A DNA stretch of 64,000 bases from Anthonomus grandis grandis (lineage: Eukaryota; Arthropoda; Insecta; Coleoptera; Curculionidae). The position numbers and the translations under genes were made by a program. The notes under the pieces are model-generated. The model saw nothing but the letters and a program-made list of their open reading frames with translations, had not been told where the DNA came from and searched no databases. Of the stretch, positions 1-10,304 are shown in pieces. The first letter of the stretch is position 1. Every line of letters starts with the position of its first letter. Location of the stretch: contig NC_065547.1 of assembly GCF_022605725.1 (NCBI RefSeq), forward strand, positions 12,069,167-12,133,166, read 5' to 3'.

Positions 1-447
1 TCCATGACACCAGCCCAAACATTAATAGATTTATGGTACTCTGTATGAGCCTCAGTTGCCCAGTGTGGATTTAACACTGACCAGTACCGACAATTCTGCC
101 GATTTACGGCACCGTTTAAACAAAAAGTTGCTTCATCCGAAAACAAAACTCGTTGTTGACACAAATTGACGAAACACAAATTGACGGTTATTATTGTAAA
201 TGTTCCTTATTTGCTCGCAAAATTGGTTTCTTCGATCAGGATCGTCCTCATTTAGTTCGTGTATTAGTCTAATTTTATAAGGGTGGTATTCATTTGCTTT
301 TAAGATGCGTCTTACTGACGTTCCGGCTATATTATTTTCAACTGAAATTTGTGAAGTTGCATTATTTGGATTTTCTTCGACGGAGAGCAGAACGTTTAAT
401 TTTGTTTCTTCAGAAATTTTTGGACTACCTGGTCTTGGTAAAGCCAT
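1..447 (-). pseudogene. mariner-like transposase, N-terminal half, cut by the window edge
   Basis: The frame starts at the ATG at 447 and reads toward position 1. It encodes an N-terminal helix-turn-helix region (residues about 10-70, with 'GTSVRRILKANEYHPYK') of the kind found in insect mariner/Tc1-type transposases, which cut and paste DNA at TA sites. A further frame at about 1-150 carries 'FSDEATFCLNGAVNRQN', containing the first catalytic Asp. The two frames are joined out of phase by a local duplication of an 'acacaaattgac' unit at about 158-187, so the gene is broken. The middle and C-terminus lie outside the window. The 48-53 kb element encodes a protein of similar plan, but the two are clearly diverged. 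The superfamily call is safe; the subfamily is not. Confidence 0.8.
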
Positions 448-835
448 AATTTATTCTGATAAAAACTATTAATTTTCGAACTGACAGTGACATTCGGAAA
501 TGGGGATTCTTTAGAAGTGCAACCATGGAAATAGAAACAATTGGCAGTGTTTATAACATTATTTTTATCCTCGATTTTACCTTCATTTGTAAATAGACGT
601 ACTTATTTGTTTTCTTGTTATTTAAATGTAAATATTTTGGAAAGAGTTGGTTTTTGAGATAAGACATATACATGGTCATTGAAAATGAAATTAAGATGCT
701 TTATTAGAAAAATGGCGAGAAGTCCAGTTTTTAAATAGAACCCTCTATATTATATTTTATTTAAATAGATAAATAAAATATCTTTAATTTAATATAAATC
801 ATTCCTATACCTAAGTAGCCACGCTTTAGAAGTAA
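448..835 (-). repeat. 5' region of the mariner above plus dispersed repeat copy A
   Basis: Upstream of the ATG at 447, read on the minus strand, the sequence reaches 'TATAGAGGGTTCTATTT' at about 747-731. This resembles a mariner terminus next to a TA site. The stretch about 640-835 (minus) is shared with 2241-2370 (+) and, in part, 20540-20660 (+). The common parts are a block beginning 'CTACTTAGGTATAGGAAT' and, 60-90 bp further on, 'TATAGGGTGTTCTATTTAAA' followed in copies A and B by a 'CGCCATTTT' block. It is either a terminal inverted repeat or the shared end of one mariner family. Confidence 0.55.
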
Positions 836-839
836 ACAG

Positions 840-1224
840 TTTTTTCCTAAAATCTGATAATTTTAAACATTTTTATTTTGTAAATTACTTAGTTTTCATA
901 GCTAGCAACTAAAATGTCACAATGCTTTAATGAATAACAGTGAAAGTTATAGTTACTAATATGTTTTATAATAAACTTAATTTAAGAAACAGGAACTATT
1001 TATTTTCCATGGACAATTTGCTCAAATAATAGGAAGAACATGTAGAAAATTTAACACATTGTAACTAGATTTACAACCAATGGATAAAAAAACTTATTTA
1101 TACTAAAAAATAATTTGTTACTTATAAAAGAAAAAAATATTATAGGAAATTTTCTAAATGACTACCATTATGCTCTAAACATTTTTAATAAAATCGTTTT
1201 CTAGTGGATACATTCATCGCTTTC
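840..1224. other. AT-rich stretch without a gene
   Basis: No coding signal is seen. About 890-985 reads on the minus strand as a further part of repeat copy A: 'attcattaaagcattgtgac' here resembles 'atttattaaatcattgtgcc' at about 2150-2170 on the + strand. Confidence 0.4.
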
Positions 1225-1440
1225 ATCTAGCTCTTTAAAACAGCTGGCATAGCTCTTCTTTATTGTTTACTGGTGTTGCGTACATTCTTTCTTTAAAATT
1301 ATCCCATAAAAAAATCAAATCAGATCTGGCGATCTCGCCGGCCAATCCCATGGTCTCATACGCCTAAACCATCTATCATCGAACATATCGTGCAGTTCTC
1401 TTGTTGTACTGTCTCCACAGTGAGGAGGGGCTCCATCAAG
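1225..1440 (-). pseudogene. mariner-like transposase fragment (catalytic C-terminal part)
   Basis: The minus-strand translation gives 'LDGAPPHCGDSTTRELHDMF' followed by 'DDRWFRRMRPWDWPARSPDL'. This is the second catalytic Asp and the run-up to the third in mariner/Tc1 transposases. It is the same type as the protein at 19836-20042, which has 'LDGAPAQYTEEVTRELFEKF' and 'WPARSPDLRPLDFYFWG', so both derive from one family. Past 'SPDL' the frame shifts and decays. The repeat block at 835-640 lies downstream on the same strand, as the related block lies downstream of the 19.8 kb gene. No function is expected to remain. Confidence 0.75.
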
Positions 1441-1444
1441 TTTC

Positions 1445-2130
1445 CATCAAACACTAACAAGTACGAAAATCTTGCAATAGCAGATTTTCTAAAAAATGAT
1501 ACAACACTTTTATAGTTTTAAAAATTAGCGGAATTTAGTGGTTTATCATAAATTAAAAATTTGACTTATTTTTTATTTTTTAAAAGACAATATTTTTTAA
1601 AAGGCAAAATACATTAAAACTCAATTTTTTTGAGAACCCATTTCTTTTGTCGCGTCTGGATTTAAATCAACCTAAAAATAATTATTTTTTCTATTGAAAA
1701 TTCCCTCCCTGAAAGATTTTGCTTTGTCGGTCTAAATTATTTTTCTTAGAAAGTCAGTATCTTCATCAATATGGATCATATGGACCCTTTTCAAAGCCTG
1801 CACTTTAGTGAACTTGTATGCATGCATTTTAGAATTGGCTACTTTTTTTTTATTGAATAATAAGACAAACCTAAATCATCCGTAGCACTTCTAATTGAAT
1901 CTTGTGGATATGCAGTAAAATATGCCACGACATTCGTAATATTATCTTTTTCATTAGTAACTGGAAATTATTTTGTAATCTTACAAACTTTTGTCGATTT
2001 ATTGATGGTAGATTATTCGATTACATTATTCATGGAAAAAAAATTGTCTCCTTAAAACCTTATTTGAGTAGTTAATATCTTTCATTTTAGACTTTTTTAT
2101 TAAGTTGATCATGAAACACAATGTTAATAT
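1445..2130. other. AT-rich decayed DNA, no gene seen
   Basis: No open frame, RNA gene or clear repeat is recognised. It lies between the mariner fragment and repeat copy B and may be eroded mariner sequence. Confidence 0.3.
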
Positions 2131-2400
2131 TTTAATTTAACATGTCACTGTCATTTATTAAATCATTGTGCCATTATTATGGCTATATAAGTAATTTACA
2201 AAATAAAAATGTTTAAAAAAATTATAAAGTATTATTTCTAAAACGCAACTACTTAGGTATAGGAATATGATATTTTAAATTAAAAGTATCTTGACTGTCC
2301 ATTAGAATATAAAATAAAATATAGGGTATTCCATTTAAAAAAATGGACTTTCCGCCATTTTAGTAAATAAAAGATATTAGTTATGTCTTAGTTATACTAG
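2130..2400 (+). repeat. dispersed mariner-end repeat, copy B
   Basis: It carries 'CTACTTAGGTATAGGAATAT' at about 2248 and 'ATATAGGGTATTCCATTT' at about 2320, then the 'TTTCCGCCATTTTAG' block. It is an inverted partner of copy A (640-985, minus). The two copies face each other across the transposase fragment at 1225-1440, so they may be the long inverted ends of one mariner or two tail-to-tail copies. Confidence 0.55.
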
Positions 2401-3329
2401 ATATAGATATAGGGAAGTATGATTAAAAAAGACTCAAGACTCTTGAGTTTATGCCAATAAAAATTCCTCACAGTATACATTTATTTTAATGTGATGTTTC
2501 TAATATCCATACTTCTAGATTTTACAGAATCCACAAGTTCGAGTAAATATTTCATAAAAAATAGGTCATTTTATTTCGTCGCAAAATACTTCATTTTTAA
2601 AAATTTCTTTTTTATTCCGAACGGCGTCAAAACCCAAAACAGCAATATGCTCTTCCACTTACGTATAACTGACTTGCACTTGGTAAAACCATTTGTGGTT
2701 TATTATTTCTTCGTTTTCTGCTCTTTTTTAGGATTGATGTTCTGGCATTAAATGGACATTTTATTCCCACTTTTTCCTTAATAAGGCATCTGCTGTCAAA
2801 TATGGAAAGTTTAATTAATATACAGGCTATAAGGTGATACGTTTTTACCGATAATTTTTTCTAATGTATCAATTGCGCATTTCTCGTTCTGCATACTCCG
2901 ATTAACGCTACTGGAATTTAATATTTTCGGATAGAGTAGTTGCTTGAAAAAGTTTTCATTAATTAAAAATCACAAGTTATTTTTTCTCGAAAATGGCTAC
3001 AGATGCCATGATTAAAAAAAAACTTATAAAAAAAGTGATATTTGGGACATTCAGGAAATGTCGTAATTCTAAAAATATATTAGATGATAAAGCGTATTAA
3101 ACAACGATGAAAACCTAATTTTTAGAAAAATTCAATGTCCATTTTGTATATAAACGCGTATAAGGGCGTAACTAAAAAATCAAGCTGCCATTGATGAAGA
3201 TCGCTTATTATCGGCATTGTTCAAATTAAAAAAAATCGTATACTATAGTGTAAGCTATATTCTCTATTTTGGACGTTTCCTTTTTGCATTCAACCTCGTG
3301 TTTTCATTCAAGTCAATTCAAATTACTGG
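2401..3329. other. AT-rich stretch without a supported gene
   Basis: Small open frames exist, for example 2491-2751 (+) and a stop-broken minus-strand frame in the same place, but none resembles a known family or has convincing composition. Nothing else is recognised. Confidence 0.3.
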
Positions 3330-4543
3330 AAAGGATAGGTAGCGGAGCCTTAAGTGCGTCTTCACAGAAAACCAAATTTCTAATACTCCTTCACATTCTA
3401 ATCTCACTCAAATAATAAATCAACCAAGTAGAATAAATGTATCAGATAATACTTCAACTTTAATTGATGTTATTATTACTAATAATAACTTGAATTATAC
3501 ATACAAATATTGGCTCCCTACCTATGCTAAATTTAATTCCTAATCATAATCTTATTTTTGCTATTTTAATTTTCCTAAAAAAAGTGATTCTCACATTCAA
3601 ATAAAATATGGAGATCATGCTAGCAAAAATATTCCCTTATTCCAAGACGATGCATCGATTATTATTTAGGATGATCTTTACCATTTAAATAATATTAATA
3701 CAAAAGTAGATATAGTTGATGAAAATGTACTGTATTTAATTAATAAATATGCTTCACAAAAAAAATCAGAAAAATATTAGTAAACTTTAGTGGTGCAGCA
3801 ATAAGCCATAAATTAAAAATGCAAATAAATGCTTGTTTTTTTGAATGCAATAATAAACCAACTCATATTTCAGATACTGAGAGAAATTTCTATATACAAA
3901 ATAACTTTAAGACTAACTGATAAATAGCAATTTAAAAGGATAATAAATCATTGGCTCTTATGCTATGGATGTAGATGGGATTTCTATTAGGGACCTCAAA
4001 ATATGTCTGCTTTACTGCATCGTTAATGGATTAACACATATAATTAACTCCTGTATATTAGACAATACATTCATACCATTATGGAAAAAAACCTATTATT
4101 AAACTTATTTGCAAAGTAACAAATTACAAAACAATTTTAAGGATCTAAGGCCAATAAGTATATTCCAGGACTGTTTAAACTTTTGGAAAAATTAATTATT
4201 TAGCAAGTAAATGAATTTGTAGATACGAATAAGATAAGTCCATCATCTCAGTCAGGCTTTAGAAAAAAAACTGCAGCACTATAACAAGTTTGGTAAATAT
4301 GGTGAATGATATCCACAAGTACCTATATGCCTGGGCTAGATTTCAGCAAGGCAATTATATTTATTTCTCGGTTCAAACTCTTAAATTTTTTAAGGCATAC
4401 TTACATAATAGATCTTAGTTAATAGTCTGTATTACTACGTGGTAATGGTACAGTCCGGTAGCAGTCTGATTTTAAAAATGGGTGTTCCACAGGGCTCAAT
4501 AATGGGGCCATTGTTATTTTCAATTTATCTTTCTGATATAAAT
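3330..4543 (+). pseudogene. jockey-like non-LTR retrotransposon: endonuclease and RT, 5' part
   Basis: At about 3385-3480 the frame reads 'PSRINVSDNTSTLIDVIITN', the C-terminal block of APE-type endonucleases of jockey-like elements, which nick the target for target-primed reverse transcription. At about 4140-4545 come RT blocks: 'DLRPIS', 'SPSSQSGFRKK' and 'GVPQGSIMGPLLFSIYLSDI' (residues before the catalytic YADD). Frameshifts and stops are frequent. The element is interrupted at 4544 by a Penelope-like element and resumes at 6303 with 'QYADDSQIYIPF', the catalytic RT motif. The two halves join cleanly once the inserted element and one copy of its 11-bp duplication are disregarded. The clade is inferred from motifs only. 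Confidence 0.75.
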
Positions 4544-4554
4544 AGATCAGTTCT
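4544..4554. repeat. target site duplication (left) of Penelope-like element 1
   Basis: 'AGATCAGTTCT' here is repeated at 6292-6302 on the far side of the inserted element. Confidence 0.8.
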
Positions 4555-4628
4555 ATTTTTGAAGCTGGTAGACAATGGTACAGTGAAAACATCTTGTCGG
4601 ACTTGCATTGTCTTATTTATTTAATGTA

Positions 4629-4673
4629 ACACGACGTTTCGGTTGGTAAGTATCTCCAACCGTTATCAAGTGT
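4629..4673 (-). ncRNA. hammerhead-ribozyme-like fold in the PLE terminal repeat
   Basis: Read on the minus strand: ACAC (stem I), TTGATAAC, stem II GGTTGG / 9-nt loop / CCAACC, GAA, AC-GT (stem III), C at the expected cleavage position, then GTGT closing stem I. The order matches a hammerhead. The usual C3 and G8 are U and A here, which could still pair; one extra C precedes stem II; and stem III has no loop (ACGT palindrome), so activity would probably need a dimer. PLEs are known to carry hammerheads. Confidence 0.6.
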
Positions 4674-4865
4674 AAACTGACAGCAAACTACTATTCTATA
4701 GGCTTATTTACTAGATGTGTGCAGCGATGTGGAAAGGAAAGTCATCCGTGAGAAGAGTTGGGGGGGAGGACACGCCTCTCTCTAGATCCTACACTGTCCT
4801 GAGAGTAGAGGCTTCCAGATGTTGGGTATATCGACGCTTGGCTGGCTGAAGATCCCCTGATTCTG

Positions 4866-6291
4866 TCAAATGAAAGCTGCCTCTATGAACTTCCTCTTCC
4901 GCCAGTGCTGTTCCTTATGCAGAATCTTGGCTTCTGACCAGTGGATATTGTGTCCATTATGCCACGCGTGCTCTGCTATTCCGGATTTGGAAACCTCTCC
5001 TCTTTGGGTCCAGCTGCGATGTTCCTTCGCTCTGATTTCTAGGGGGCGCTTCGTTTCACCTATGTATGAGTCACCGCACTCACACGGGATCCAGTAGACG
5101 CAATTTTTGGTATCCAACATGCCATCTGGTTTGGTCTTTGATACCACGCTTCTGATAGTGGTGCTAGATCTAAAGGCAGTTCTAATATTGTACTTGCTGG
5201 CAATGCGTCGGATTTGTTTCGATGTACCCCTAATGTAAGGTATGGGTAGAAGTCTGGTTGTCGTGGTGGCCTCGTCTCTGATTTGATTTGGACGCGTCCT
5301 TTGGATGGTCCTACTTATTAGCTTCTTTGGATATCCATTCTGTTGTAGGTCTTTGTAGATGGTATCCACTTCAGTCTTGAGATCCTCGTCGTTTCTACAG
5401 ATAATTCGAGCTCTATTGCAGAGGGATCTTATGATGCCTACTTTGGTGGTTGCAGAATGGTTGGACTCATAGTGAAGATACTGGCCCGTGTGTGTTGGTT
5501 TTTTATAAACTGAAGTTCGTAGATTTCCACCGACCTTTTTAACGAGGACATCTAGGAAAGGTAGAGCTGAGTCCTTCTCTGTCTCCATCGTGAACTTGAT
5601 TGTTGGTCTGAAGCTGTTGAGGTGAAGCAGAAACTCCTGAAGTGCTTTTTCCTCTTTGTCCTAGATGATGAAGGTGTCGTCCACATATCGAAGCCAGAGC
5701 TTGGGCTTGCAATGGGAGGCATCTATTGCATGTTCCTCGAACAATTCCATAAAGATGTTTGCTACTACTGGGGAAAGAGATGAACCCATCGGAAGTCCTT
5801 CGTCTTGGGCGTAGAATCTATCCTTGACCTGAAAGTAAGAATTACGAAGACAGATCTCCAAAAGTTCCATCACCCCGTTCAGAGGCAGTGTGGTCTGAGT
5901 TGAGAAAGCTGCATCCTTGCTTAGTTTGTCTCGGATGATGTTAAGAGACTCTCCTATGGGTACATTGGTGTAGAGACTTTCGACATCAAAACTCACCAAT
6001 CTGTCATTGGTCTCGACTTCGATCCCTCCAAGAAGGTCTACAAAGTGGGCAGAGTTTCGCACGAAAGACGCTGGAATCTTGGGTAGTCCGTATAGGTGTG
6101 GAGGTTTGCTATAATGTGGGGTCAGCCTAAAGCGTACCGCATCCGACAATGTTGAGGAATACTTTTTAAGTGCTCTGTAAATTCGACCTTCTATGGTTGT
6201 CGTCGGATCCTTAGATAGTAGCCTGTATTCGCCTTTGTTCAAAACTTCCTCAACCTTGTTTTCGTAGGTTAACTCCTTGCTTTTGTAGGTT
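4866..6291 (-). pseudogene. Penelope-like RT with GIY-YIG endonuclease
   Basis: One minus-strand frame runs from the truncated 5' end at 6291 to the stop at 4866. RT landmarks in order are 'PHLYGLPKIPASFVR', 'SFDVESLYTNVPIGES' (motif A Asp), 'DEGLPMGSSLSPVVANIF' and 'LRYVDDTFII' (catalytic YVDD). The C-terminal GIY-YIG-like nuclease has 'CVYWIPCECGDSYIGET' and 'IRAKEHRSW'. The frame is interrupted only by a TAG at about 5659-5663, just after 'FII', where the sister copy has Trp. The apparent reading into 6292-6428 is antisense to the host jockey element and is not part of this gene. Probable role: priming on nicked DNA and copying the element. It is dead because of the stop and the missing N-terminus. 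Confidence 0.88.
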
Positions 6292-6302
6292 AGATCAGTT
6301 CT
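6292..6302. repeat. target site duplication (right) of Penelope-like element 1
   Basis: Second copy of 'AGATCAGTTCT'; the jockey-like RT continues immediately after it. Confidence 0.8.
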
Positions 6303-6800
6303 GAACTCTAAAACACAACAATATGCTGATGACTCACAAATATATATCCCATTTTCATTCTCCAATATACAAGATATTAACAATTTAAAAAATTTATATA
6401 AATTAAAACCCGTATTACCTAATAGCACTTAGTACTACTTGTGTAACCAACTTATCCTTTCTCTACTTGATTAGGGCAATATAGTTTATTCTGACAGTTT
6501 AACTTTTGATATTTGTAAACAAATTCAAAAACTATAAAACAATTGTATGAGATTTTCTTATAATATACCTTTCAAGTCACATATAACCTGCTCATTTTTA
6601 AATCAGCATCAGACATTAAATATGGGTAATCGTAAGAAATCTCATATGTACAATATTATTTTTAAAATTTTAAAATGAGGACAACCTTTTTATTTGAGGG
6701 CTTTATTTTCTAGATCTAGTCACCAGCATAATACGAGAAATATTCAAACGAACTTTTTAGAACCTCAACACTGATCAAGTTATAAGCATATTTACGTTAT
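6303..6800 (+). pseudogene. jockey-like non-LTR retrotransposon: RT C-terminal part
   Basis: Continuation of the element at 3330-4543 after the inserted PLE. 'QYADDSQIYIPFSFSNIQDI' supplies the catalytic YADD. Further on, 'KSHMYNIIFKILK' and 'LRALFSRSSHQHNTRNIQ' resemble the C-terminal tail of jockey-type RTs, which usually ends with a '..TRN' motif. Several stops break it. No poly(A) or simple-repeat tail is obvious, so the true 3' end near 6800 is approximate. Confidence 0.65.
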
Positions 6801-6909
6801 TAGAGTAATAAATATTTTCCTGAAGTAACTGTATAGCTTTCCAATGGAATATTTCATCTATAATGTTATATGTATATTTTTTTTACAAATTTTGAAGGTT
6901 TGATTAAAA

Positions 6910-7400
6910 GAACATTAGAACATTGAAAGGCTTAAAGTAGCATACCGTGGAACTATGGGCAGGTTTGTTTGCTTGCAACATCTCTGATGCAATGATGCCA
7001 AATGCTTATATAGAAATGACAAAAATCACTTAATAATAACACAAAAATTTTCAGTTGTTTCCCAAAGACACAAAACAATACTACTGCTCCCCTTTAATAA
7101 AATATCAAGCATTTTTTAAATAAAATATGATAAGATACTCTATATCGAAGTCAATATACAACGTTAAATAAATGTAAATAAAGTATATTAGAGAAAACGC
7201 TAATGGCATCGCAACGCCGCTCGATCGCATTGTTGATGCCACCGAGCTATTTATGTGTTTTCTTAAGGGCCTTTATTAGAAGAAGGTCCTAATAAAAAGT
7301 ATTTTTATGGAAATTAAATATTTTCTTAATATTATAGATTCCTTAATAAATCATGTTTTAAAACACACATTTTTAACATTTTGCAGAATTTTATTATATT
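6910..7400 (+). repeat. dispersed repeat, partner of 33440-33935
   Basis: It shares blocks with 33440-33935 in the same order: 'caatgatgccaaatgctta', 'ggaacaatacaatactact' (variant here), 'catcgcaacgccg' and 'taataaaaagtatttttat'. At 33 kb this sequence lies directly upstream of a second repeat and then a THAP-domain frame, so it may be the 5' non-coding part of a P-element-like transposon. Confidence 0.55.
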
Positions 7401-7690
7401 AAACAAAACTCAGCTTTACATCACTTATTTTATGTCCCATAATATATACTTCTATGGTGCTGACTGTTTCAAAGGGATAGTATTGCTACAGCGAAAAGAG
7501 TTAAAACTACAAGGATGTTCAAATTGCGAAATAATTGCAGGTTTTTTACAGGTTATAAGACTTTTATAATGGGTATTTAACCTGGACGATGATTTTGAGA
7601 CATTTAACACTGACCTTAATAATACCTAATATTAATTATATCATATTAATATTATACTAAAAAACAAAGCTCACCTAAGAATAAAGACTA
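7401..7690. other. short AT-rich stretch, no supported gene
   Basis: The 62-codon frame at 7381-7569 (+) has no recognisable motif and is treated as chance. Confidence 0.25.
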
Positions 7691-7696
7691 TATCCA

Positions 7697-8013
7697 ATAG
7701 ATTAGATTAGATAGTTTATTAGTAGTAATAAGTACTTTTACAAGTCAAATAAAATATGCAATGAAACTTATAAAAAATATAAAATAGAAATATCAAAAGT
7801 TTAAAATTCAAATTTGCTATCATTAGAGGTAAAATTCAATTAAAATACACTTTTAAAACACATTAAAAGAACTAAAACAAATTAAAATTTGATTCAAAGT
7901 ACTTTTCAAATGAAAAAAAACATGCTTTTTCTAAAAGAAAACCTTTAATTTCCTTTTTATGTTGGTTCAAACCTAAAACCTTTACTCTGGCTGGTACAGT
8001 TATAGATGGTACA
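7697..8013 (-). repeat. possible 3' end of a minus-strand non-LTR element
   Basis: The minus strand ends with 'AATAAACTATCTAATCTAATC', a short-repeat tail of the type seen at the 3' ends of insect non-LTR elements. No coding sequence is left. Tentative. Confidence 0.3.
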
Positions 8014-8098
8014 ATTTGGAGATACTTACCAACCGAAACGTCGTGTTACATTAAATAAATAAGACAATGCAAGTCCGACAAGATGTTTTCAGGACGGC
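8014..8098 (+). repeat. fragment of the Penelope-like terminal repeat
   Basis: It matches 49931-50000 almost exactly, from 'GGAGATACTTACCAACCGAA' to the 'CAAGATGTTTTC' edge. It holds only the 3' half of the hammerhead-like fold (loop, CCAACC, GAAACGTCGTG), so it could not cleave. It abuts the truncated gypsy RT at 8099. Confidence 0.8.
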
Positions 8099-10255
8099 CT
8101 TTATTACACCAGAAGGACATTTCGAATTTTTAAGAATGGCGTTTGGTTTAACTAACGCTCCTGCTGTGTTCAATACTTAATAGACAAGGTTCTAGGAAAG
8201 TTGAAAAACGTAATGGCATTTCCCTATATTGATGATATAATTATACCAAGCCCTACCATTGAGGAAGGATTAAAAAGACTTACGTTAGTACTTCAAAAAT
8301 AACGTGAACACAATTTAACATTAAAATTAAGTAAATGCTCATTTTTCAAAAATAAGGTGTCATATTTAGGAAGAGAAATCAGTATTTATGGAGTAAGACC
8401 AGGTCAACAAAAACTTAATGCTATTTTGCAAATGCCTGAACAAAATACAGTAAAACAAGTTCGTCAATCTCTAGGACTTCGGGATATTTTCGGAAGTTTA
8501 TTCGTAATTATGCTTCTATCGCCGAACCATTAACACGACTGACCAAGAAGAATATCAAATGGGTTTGGGATGACTCACAACAGAAAGCATTTGATAATAT
8601 TAAACAGTTTCTTTCCAAGGATCCCATTTTGCAAATTTTCAACCCTTTATGGAGAACAGAATTACACACGGATGCAAGTTCTATTATTGTTGGAGCAATG
8701 CAGTTTGATGAAAATGGACAGAAGCATATAATATCATATTTCAGTAAAAAAACAAATAATGATCAACAGCATTATCATTCCTATAAGCTCGAGCGGATGG
8801 TTGTCGTCTTAGCATTGAGATATTTTCGAGTTTATTAACTGGGTATTAATTTTAAGATTGTGGCAGACTGTAAGGCCATAAAAATGACTTTCTCGAAAAA
8901 GACCTTCACCCTAGAATAAGACGATGGTGGTTGGAAGTATCAGAGTTCATATTTGAAATCAAGTATAGAGCTGGCACACGAATGGCTCACGTCGATGCGT
9001 TAAGTCAAAATCCAATCAGGTAGATATAACAGAAGCCGAATGGATAGTAGCAGCACAACTTGAAGATCCTCACATCAACCGTATAAGAAAAATTTTAGAA
9101 TGACGTCAAGAAAATCGAGAAACGAAGCAGTATTTCGAGGAATATATGCTAAAAGATAATAAATTATATAAGAAGTTAAAAGATGGGAAACTAGCATGGG
9201 TAGTTCCTCGAATGGCAAGAATGCAGATATGTAGACTGTGTCATGATAATTCTGGTCATTTGGGCATTGATAAAACGATAAAGCGCATTTGTGAAAATTA
9301 TTGGTTTGCACAAATGAGGCGATTTGTCACAAAGTATATCAAGGCTTGTTTACACTATGCTTCTTATAAGAAAACGGACGTAATCAAACAAGGTAAACTA
9401 CATCCAATCGAAAAAATCGCAGTTCCATTTCATACACTTCACATCGATCACGTGGGTCCATTTGTTACAAGCAAGAAGAAGAATAAATTTCTGTTAGTGA
9501 TTGTAGATCGTTTTACCAAGTTTTGTGTATTGGAACCTGTACGTGATCAAAAAAAGTAAACATGTTGTTAACGCTCTCATGAACCTAATTCATCTTTTTG
9601 GTGTTCACAATCGTATTATACGTGATAGAGGAACAGCTTTTACTTCGAAAATGTTTGATAAGTTTTGCAAGACTTATGGGATAAAACATGTGTTAAATGC
9701 TGTTGCTACTCCGAAAGCCAACGGCCAATGTGAAGGGTATAATAAGACTATTGTTAACGATTTGGCCGCGATAGCAGTAGAAAAAGAAGCTGACAACTGG
9801 GACCAGTTTATCAAAAAAATACAATGCTCACTAAATACTTCATTTAATCGAGCTATAAATGCCACATCAATGGAATGTTTAATCGGTTGCAAATCAAAGA
9901 ATATAGCTGAAGCATGGATTTTGAACGCAGTGCAAGTTCAAATTAAAAGATTGGATTTACATGAGTTGCGAGAGAGCATTTCCCAACACATAACCGAAGA
10001 TCAACGAAAGCAAAAATAAAGATATGACAAGACCAGAAAAGAGGCTACGAAGTATCAAGAAGGAGATGTAGTGCTGGTGCGAATAGTCAGTGAGGTTCCA
10101 ACGGGGTCAAGCCGAAAACTGTTACCGAAGTTCAGAGGGCCATTCCGCATAACAAAAATGTTAATTAATGATCGCTATGAGGTCCAAGACTTACGAGAGG
10201 GAGCCAAATGAGTTAGCAGACCGATAGTGGTGTCTCCTGATTTGATTAAGAAATG
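8099..10255 (+). pseudogene. Ty3/gypsy pol remnant: RT, RNase H, integrase
   Basis: Pol starts mid-RT ('AFITPEGHFEFLRMAFGLTN', then 'YIDDIIIPSPT' holding the catalytic DD). It continues through the RT thumb, RNase H ('LHTDASSIIVGAMQF', catalytic Asp), the tether region 'AGTRMAHVDALS', and integrase. The zinc-binding region has its His pair in 'CHDNSGHLG', but the last Cys of the usual CxxC is Tyr ('CLHYASYK'). The DDE core is present as 'LHIDHVGPF', 'IIRDRGTAFTS' and 'GQCEGYNKT'. A GPF/Y-type C-terminal block, 'LLPKFRGPFRITKML', ends near 10255. At least four frameshifts or stops occur (about 8178, 8302, 8480, 9100, 9558). gag, protease and the 5' LTR are missing; the left side is cut by a PLE scrap. 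Confidence 0.88.
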
Positions 10256-10304
10256 AAATACTTTTCAAGACGATGAATTGTAAGTATAAGACGTATACTT
10301 ACAA
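10256..10304. other. spacer between integrase end and palindrome array
   Basis: Short AT-rich leader into the array, with no other signal. Confidence 0.3.

Larger units (their letters stand above)
4555..6291 (-). mobile_element. Penelope-like element 1 (5'-truncated)
   Basis: This 1737-bp insertion in the jockey-like RT is oriented on the minus strand. Its 3' end (low coordinates) is the PLE terminal repeat, 4555 to about 4735, including a roughly 34-nt extension beginning 'ATTTTTGAAGCTGG'. Its 5' end stops inside the RT N-terminal region, so the 5' repeat is missing, as expected from incomplete reverse transcription. An 11-bp target duplication flanks it. It is close in sequence to the copy at 48294-50000. 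Confidence 0.85.

Noticed and set aside
2491..2751. Phe- and Ile-rich 86-codon frame resembling a membrane protein
   Set aside because: Composition follows AT-rich DNA, no start context or homology pattern, and nearby frames are closed.
4870..5097. Open frame on the + strand opposite the PLE endonuclease
   Set aside because: Mirror of the real minus-strand frame; the same mirror occurs at 49502-49684 in the other copy.
6292..6428. Extension of the PLE 1 protein to an ATG at 6428
   Set aside because: This part lies beyond the target duplication and is antisense to the jockey-like RT, so it is not PLE sequence.
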